NCBI RefSeq assembly: GCF_019393635.1 | Contig: NC_057862.1 | Location: 264,816,441-264,880,440, forward strand | From: Dromiciops gliroides | Taxonomy: Eukaryota; Chordata; Mammalia; Microbiotheria; Microbiotheriidae | Direction: 5' to 3' | Length of the DNA: 64,000 nt | In this document: positions 57,690-64,000 of the stretch, piece after piece | Position numbering within the stretch: the first letter of the stretch is position 1 | Layout: every line of letters starts with the position of its first letter | Notes under the pieces: model-generated | The model's database searches: none | What the model saw: the letters and a program-made list of their open reading frames with translations, nothing else | Told to the model about the DNA's origin: nothing | Position numbers and translations under genes: made by a program

Positions 57690-59130
57690 AACAGAAATGG
57701 GAACTACCAGATGTTGGAGGTGATGTGGGAAAGCTGGGACACTGTTGATGGAGTTGCAAAAGGATCCAAACATTCTAGAGAGCAATTTGGAACTATGCCC
57801 AAAGGGCTATGGGACTGTTCATACTCTTTGATCCAGCAACACCACTGCTAGGTTTATATCCAAAAGACATCCCCAAAAAGAGAAAAATACCTACTTGTAC
57901 AGAAATATTTATAGAAGCTCTTTTTGTGGTGCCTAAGAATTGGAAATCAACAGAATGCCCATCAATGAGGGAATGGCTAAATAAGCTGTGGTATATGATA
58001 ATGATGGAATATTTTTGTGCTATAAGAAATGACAAGCAGAATGATTTCAGAAAGGCTGGAAAAGACTTGTATGAACTGATGTATAGTGAAGTTAGTAGAA
58101 CCAAGAAAACATTCTGTACAGTAACAGCAATATTATTTGATGAAGAACTGTGAATGACTTAACTATTCTCAACAATACAATGAGCCAAGACAATCTCAAA
58201 GGACTATTTGAAATAGTAGTAGTAATGAATTTAATTGATCAAATTGATAGTGAAACATCCCAAAAGAATTACAAGATTCAGTGACTCAGTTTTCTAAGTT
58301 TTATCAGAATACTGTGAGGCCACTGGGAGAATAATATAGGAGAAAAGAAAAGGTATCTCAAATAGGAGGAAGAAAGATGGTTATATATACAGTGAGAAAA
58401 AGTAGGTTATCTCCTCATTATCTTAATCTCCTCCTTAAGGAGGTACATGAGAGGTCTCATCCTAATTTGGACTTCCTGGACAATCCTCAAGGGGGGTACC
58501 TTTTTCCTTGGAGGTGTGTTTTGGGAGTTTATACATCATAAGGTGAACCTAAGAACACATTTTGCTTTTTCTGCACATGTTCATAAATACATGCTTAAAC
58601 TTGTCAAAGCCAGAGGGTCTCTCTGTTTATGATATCTCTTTACTTAAGATCTGGTTTCCAGGTGTCCTGTCATCTAGTAATATTAATGGCTATTAGTGGT
58701 TAATGTTCCCTGATTACAGTCTCTATTGATGGTGAAGGTTGATAGGGACAAACCCTCTTCGTTAGTGAAAGAATACAAACCTTAGTATCTGTTAACCCTT
58801 TTAGGTAGTATTAATAAGGACTCAAGCCTCAGTTTATCTGTTAGCTGCTTTTTGCCTCTTCCATCATATTGATGAAACATACTGTCTACCTCCAAAGAAA
58901 GAAATTATATTTATGGAACACAGACTGAAGCATGCTATTTTTCACATTCTTTCATTTTTTCTTTTCTTCAAGTTTTCTCGTACAAAATGACTAATATGGT
59001 AATGTTTTACATAACTGCACATGAATAACCCATATCTGATTGCTTATCACCTCAGGGAGGAGGAAGGGGAGGGAGGGAAGGAGGGATAAAAATTGGAACT
59101 CAAAACTACAAATAAAAATGTTTATTTTAA
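57690..59130 (+). mobile_element. L1 3' end: ORF2 C-terminus and 3' UTR, with solo LTR
   Basis: The open frame 57809-58153 gives the L1 ORF2 C-terminal sequence: FDPATPLLGLYPKDIPKK, ALFVVPKNWKSTECPSM, EWLNKLWYMIMMEY. The L1 3' UTR follows and is cut at 58209-58866 by a solo LTR before resuming and ending in AATAAAAATG near 59120. Confidence 0.85.
58209..58866 (+). mobile_element. Solo LTR (family E)
   Basis: Starts TGAAATAG, ends TTCCATCA, with TATT on both sides (58205-58208 and 58867-58870). The uninterrupted form GGACTATTGATGAAA is present at 44239-44253. 658 bp, no viral genes. Confidence 0.85.
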
Positions 59131-59270
59131 GGGCAGCTAGGTGGCACAGTGGATAGAGCACCGGCCCTGGATTCAGGAGTACCTGAGTTCAAATCCAGCC
59201 TTAGACACTTAACACTAGCTGTGTGACCCTGGGCAAGTCACTTAATGCCAATTGCCTCACTAAAAAAAAA
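59131..59270 (+). mobile_element. tRNA-derived SINE
   Basis: Plus strand at the A-rich end of an L1. Duplication GTTTATTTT on both sides. Confidence 0.93.
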
Positions 59271-59309
59271 AGTTTATTTTTTAAAAATTTTTAATTTTTA
59301 AAATTAAAC

Positions 59310-61380
59310 ATCTGCAAGATGGCAGAGAGAAGCCAGGAAGTTGCCTGAGCTCTCCCAAATTTCCCTCAAAAACAACATTTAGGGGGCAGCTAGGTGGCGC
59401 AGTGGATAAAGCATCGGCCTTGGATTCAGGAGTACCTGAGTTCAAATCCAGCCTCAGACACTTGACACTTACTAGCTGTGTGACCCTGGGCAAGTCACTT
59501 AACCCCCATTGCCCCGCAAAAAAAAAACATTTAATCAAGCCTTTAAATGGATCTGAAACTACAGAACGTACAAAAAGTCAGAGATACACAATCTTCCAAC
59601 TTGAGATAATTTAGAAGACTTCGGGGAAGGTCAGTCTCACTCAGGCAAAAGGGGAGCTCAGCACAGCTCACAGAGCAGTGCTGCACTGAGAGGGTCTGGG
59701 CAAGTCAGAAGGAAGCTCTTGGCCACAGTGGAGCAACTAAGGCCCTTGATCCTAGCTCAGCAAGCTAGTGGTGCAGCCGGCCAGTGGTGAGATCCACCAG
59801 CACCAGCTGAGAGGCAGACAGCCATCTGGAGGCCCACCCACAGGACAGGTGCAACCAGGTCTGGCCATCCCGGAGCACCTGGAGCAAGCACAGGGAGCAA
59901 GCCCAGGGCAGTGAGAAATCTACAAGCTATAGAGGCCTCAGAGTATAAAGTCAGTGATACAGCCCCTACGCCCAAGCACAAGAAGCTTGAAACAGTCATC
60001 TTTCTGCCCCAGGAGCAGACCTCAACTTTAAAAAAAAAAAAAAGCTGCAATATGTGTAAGAAACAGTAGAGGGCTCTTACCATTGAGAATAATAAGCTGC
60101 AATATGAGTAAGAAACAAAAAAAGATGTCTCACCATTAAGAACTTCTGTATCCACAGGGAATAGTCAAACACAAACTCAGATGAGGACAATACTCTCAAA
60201 TTACCTACATGTGAAGCCTCAAGAGGGAAAATGACTTGGTCTCAAGACCAAAACGTCTTCTTGGAAGAATCAGCAGCATGGAAAAGGAAGCACATTCCTT
60301 AAAAAATTCATTTGGCCAAATGGAAGAGGAAGTGCAAAAGCTTACTGAGGAAAACAATGCCTTAAAAATTCTAATTGGACAAATGAAAGCTAATGACTCC
60401 ATGAGACACCAGGAATTCATCAAACAGAATCAAAAGAATGAAAAAAAAATAGAAAAAAAAAGGTGAAATACCTCACTGGAATGACAACTGACCTGGAAAG
60501 TAGATCCAGGAGAGACAATTTGAAAATTATTGGACTACCTGAAAGCCATGATCAAAAAAAGAGTCTAGACACCATATTCCAGGAAATTATCAAAGAGAAC
60601 TTCCCTGATATTATAGAATCATAGGATAAATTCATCATTGAAAGAATCCACCGATCACCTCCTGAAAGAGACCCCAAAAGACTACAAGGAATATTATAGC
60701 CAAATTCCAGAATTATCAGAGGAAGGAGAAAATATACCAACCAGCCAAAAAGAAGCAATTAAAATATCATGGAGCCACAGTCGGGATTGCACAAGACCTG
60801 GCAACTTCAACATTAAAGGATCACAATAATAATAATATTCTGGAAAGCAAAGGAGCTTGGATTGCAACCAAGGATGAACTACCCAGAAAAACTGAGCATT
60901 CTCTTTCAGGGGAAAAGATAGATATTCAATGAAATAGAATACATTCAAGGTTTCCTGATGAAAAGGACAGAACTGAATGGAAAATTTGATCTTAACATAC
61001 AAGACTCGGGGGAAGTTTAAAAAGGTAAACTGGGGAGGGGGGTGGAGTTATTCAATATGTTTAAACTGTTTACATTCCTACATGGGAAAATAATACTTAT
61101 AACTCTTGAGAATTGCATCTCTATTTGGACAGACAAAAGGAGGATACATAGAGGGTATGAATATAAATTGACTTTGATGTGATGATATAAAGAAAATTAA
61201 GGGATAAAAAAAGGAAAGGGGAAGTGGAATGGGGTGAATTACATCATATGAAGAGGTACAAAAAATTATTAAAATGGAGGGAAAGAAGGGAGGGGTGAGA
61301 ACTGTTTCAACATTACTCTCATCAGATTTGGTTCAAAGAGAAAATAACATATACCTTCATTTGGATAAAGAAATTTAGCT
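59310..61380 (+). mobile_element. Older half-L1 copy
   Basis: Plus strand. Starts TGCAAGATGGCAGAGAGAAGCC; 5' UTR with a SINE at 59382; ORF1 pieces at 60236-60466 (MEEEVQKLTEENNALKI) and 60480-61015 (RRM and C-terminal domain, FNEIEYIQG, MKRTELNGKF) with stops. A 3' region without the captured SINE segment, of the same older subfamily as 27590 and 39090, runs to about 61380. Confidence 0.75.
59382..59526 (+). mobile_element. tRNA-derived SINE
   Basis: Plus strand in the 5' UTR of the half-L1. Short duplication around AACATTTAA. Confidence 0.93.
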
Positions 61381-61383
61381 TAT

Positions 61384-64000
61384 TTTTTTTAATTAATAAT
61401 TTTTTTTAATTAATAAAATATTTTTTCCCATTACATGTAAAGATATTTCTCAACTTTTGTTTATACAAGCTTTCCAATTTCAGATTTGTCTCCCTCCCTC
61501 CCCTCCCTCCTCCCTCCCCTAGACAGCAGGTAATCTGATATAGGTTATACATATATACATATATATACATATATATATATATAATAACATTAAACATATT
61601 TCTGCATTAGTCATAAGAGAAAAATCAGAGCAATAACGAAAAACCTCAAAATAGAAAAACATCAGCACCAAAAACAAAAGAAATAGTATGGTTCATTCAG
61701 CATCTATACTCCACAGTTTGTTTGGTTTTTTTTCCTGGATTTGGAGATCCTCTTCTATCATGAGTTCCCTGGAACTCTTCTGCAGCATTGCATTGGTGAG
61801 AAGAATATAGTCCATCACAGTAGATCAACAGTCACTGTTGATGACACTGTGTACAATGTTCTTCTGGTTCTGCTCATCTCACTCACCATCAGCCCACGCA
61901 AGACCCTCCAGGTTTCTCAGAACTCCTCCTGCTCATTGTTTCTCACAGCACAATAGTATTCTATTGTATTCATATAGCACAATTTGTCCAGCCATTCCCC
62001 AATTGATGGGCATCCCCTCAAATTCCAATTCCTTGCCACCACATAAAGAGCAGCTATAAATATTTTTGTACATATGGGTCCCTTTCCCCTTTCCATGATT
62101 TCTTTGGGCAAAAGATCCAAAAGTGGTATTGCTGGGTCAAAGGGTATGCACAGCTTTTGGTTCAAAGAGAAAATAACATATACCTTCATTTGGATAAAGA
62201 AATTTTGCCCTTTGGGCATAATTCCAAATTGCTCTCCAGAATGGTTGGATCAGTTCACAGCTCCACCAACAATGCATTAGTGTTCCAATTTTCCCACATC
62301 TTCTCCAACATTCATTATTTTCCTTTTTTGTCATTTTAGCCAACCTGATAGGTGTCAGGTGGTACCTCAGAGTTGTTTTAATTTGCATCTCTAATCATTA
62401 AAGATTTAGAGCATTTTTTCCTATGGGAGTAAATAGCTTTGGTTTCTTCATGGGAATGACTTGGATTCTTATAAATTTGATTTACTTCCTTATATATTTT
62501 AGAAATGAGGCCTTTATCAGAAGTACTGGCCATAAAAATTGTTTCCCAGCTTTCTGCCTCCCTTCTAATTTTGGATGCATTGCTTCCGTTTGTAGAAAAA
62601 TTTTTTAATTTAATGTAATCAAAATCATCCATTTTGCATTTTATACTCTAACTCTTGTTTTGTCATAAACTGTTCTCCTTTCCAAAGATGTGAAAGGTAT
62701 ACTATTCCTTTCTCTCCTAATTTACCTACGGTATCACCTCTTATGTCTAAATCAGGTATCCATTTTGACCTTATTTTAGTATAAGGTGTAAGATGTTGGT
62801 CTATGCCTAATTTCTGCCATACTATCTTCCAGTTTTCCCAGCAGTTTTTGTCAAATACTGAGTTCCTATCCCAGAAGCTGGAGTCTTTGGGTTTATCAAA
62901 CACTACATTACTAGTGTCATTTACTACTGCATTTCCTGTGCCTAGCCTATTCCATTGATCCTCCACTCTATTTCTTAGCCAGTACGAGATAGTTTTGATG
63001 ACTGACACTTTATAGTAAAGCTCCAGGTTTGGTACCACTAACCCACCTTCCTGTGAATTTTTTTCATTGTTTCCCTAGATATTCTTGATTTTTTGTTTTT
63101 CCAGATGAATTTTGTTATTATTTTTTCTAGCTCTATAAAATAATTTTTAGGTAGTCTGATTGGTATGGCACTGAATAAGTAAATTAATTTAGGCAGTATT
63201 GTCATTTTTACTATATTAGCTCTGCCTATCCATGAGCAATTGATATCTTTCCAATTATTTAGATCTGATTTGATTTGTGTGAAGAGTGTTTGGTAGTTGC
63301 GTTCATAGAGTTCCTGGTTTGTCTTGGCAAGTAGACTCCCAAATATTTTATATTATCTACCATTACTTTAAATGGAATTTCTCTTTCTATCTCTTGGTGC
63401 TGGACTTTGTTGGTCATGTATAGAAATGCTGATGATTTATGTGGATTTATTTTATATCCTGCTACTTTGCTAAAGTTGTTCATTGTTTCAAGTAATTTTT
63501 GAGTTGATTCTCTAGGATTCTTTAAGTATACCATCATATCATCTGCAAAGAATTACAGTTTTGTTTCCTCCTTGCCTATTCTGATTCCTTTATTTATATT
63601 CCTTTTTTTCTTCTCTGATTGCTAAAGCTAACATTTCTAGGACAATATTAAATAATAGGGGACATCCCTGTTTCACCCCTGATCTTATTGGGAAGGCCTC
63701 TAATTTATCTCCATTGCATATAATACTTGCTGATGGCTTTAGGTAGATACTGTTTATTATTTTATGGAAAGCTCCACCTATTCCTAAACTCTCTAGTGTT
63801 TTTATTAGGAATGGGTGCTGTATTTTGTAAAAAGCTTTCTCTGTATCTATTGAGATAATCATATGATTTTGGTTGGTTTTCTTATTGATGTGGTTGATTA
63901 TGTTAATAGTTTTCCTAATGTTGAACCAGCCCTGCATTCCTGGTATAAATCCCAACTGGTCATAGTGTATTATCCTGGTGATCACTTGCTGTAATCTCCT
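61384..64000 (-). mobile_element. L1 3' half with ORF2 reverse transcriptase (runs off the window)
   Basis: Minus strand. The fingers/palm of the L1 reverse transcriptase is at 63985-63590 ([51 protein letters not shown]). The catalytic FADD codons (TTT GCA GAT GAT on the minus strand) lie at 63549-63538, followed by VYLKNPRESTQKLLE and IKYLGVYL. The region with YWLRNRVEDQWNR is at 63038-62625, the Cys-rich C-terminus (CWRRCGKIGTLMHCWWSC) near 62300, and the C-terminal end to about 61900. The frame is in at least five pieces, a stop precedes FADD, and three residues are missing after GCPL compared with other L1s. An inactive copy. 3' end near 61384; upstream part lies beyond 64000. Confidence 0.9.
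61545..61590. repeat. TA-rich microsatellite
   Basis: ATATATACATATATATACATATATATATATATAATA-type run within the L1 3' UTR. Confidence 0.85.

Noticed and set aside
21659-64000. Possible IgD, IgG or other constant genes downstream
   Set aside because: Open frames were read for paired Cys, the central Trp and YxCxV patterns. None were found outside the IGHM exons.

Overview
The window is a mammalian immunoglobulin heavy-chain (IGH) locus read on the + strand. It runs from the JH gene segments, through the J-C intron with its Emu enhancer and mu switch region, to the complete IgM constant gene IGHM, secretory and membrane forms both present. About 42 kb of dense retrotransposon sequence follows. 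The repeats point to a marsupial: tRNA-derived SINEs of the 'GGGCAGCTAGGTGGCGCAGTGGATAGAGC' type are everywhere (quoted here only as a family label, and divided in the copies), there is a SINE with a BovB/RTE-like tail, and there is a half-L1 (HAL1-like) family. The genus cannot be fixed from the sequence alone.

Layout. 1-2.6 kb is a truncated half-L1. 2.6-4.4 kb holds the JH cluster: one clear JH pseudogene, one doubtful remnant and two JH segments that look usable. The J-C intron runs 4374-13299. It contains a core intronic enhancer (about 5961-6215) with a YY1/muE1-like site, E-boxes and an octamer, AT-rich flanks resembling matrix-attachment regions, and a 4-kb switch region (about 7950-12085) built of GAGCT/GGGCT pentamers with higher-order repeats and an exact 337-bp tandem duplication. 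IGHM exons: CH1 13300-13617, CH2 14143-14472, CH3 15389-15697, CH4 plus secretory tail 16077-16471, secretory poly(A) signal 16641, M1 20057-20172, M2 21650-21658, membrane poly(A) signal near 22000.

22-64 kb contains no recognisable host gene. I found no C-delta-like exon or other Ig domain after M2, which agrees with the reported lack of IgD in marsupials. The region is a stack of nested L1/half-L1 copies, at least five solo LTRs (four with clean 4-bp target duplications), about 25 SINEs, and fossils of L2, MIR and an L3/CR1-like element. It ends in the 3' half of an L1 with recognisable but damaged reverse transcriptase.

How the parts work together: a VH-D exon joins to JH by the 23-bp-spacer signals. 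Emu drives transcription across the J-C intron and the switch region. Splicing links JH to CH1 in phase 1. IgM is secreted if RNA ends after CH4, or becomes the membrane B-cell receptor if the internal CH4 donor (16410) is spliced to M1 and M2.
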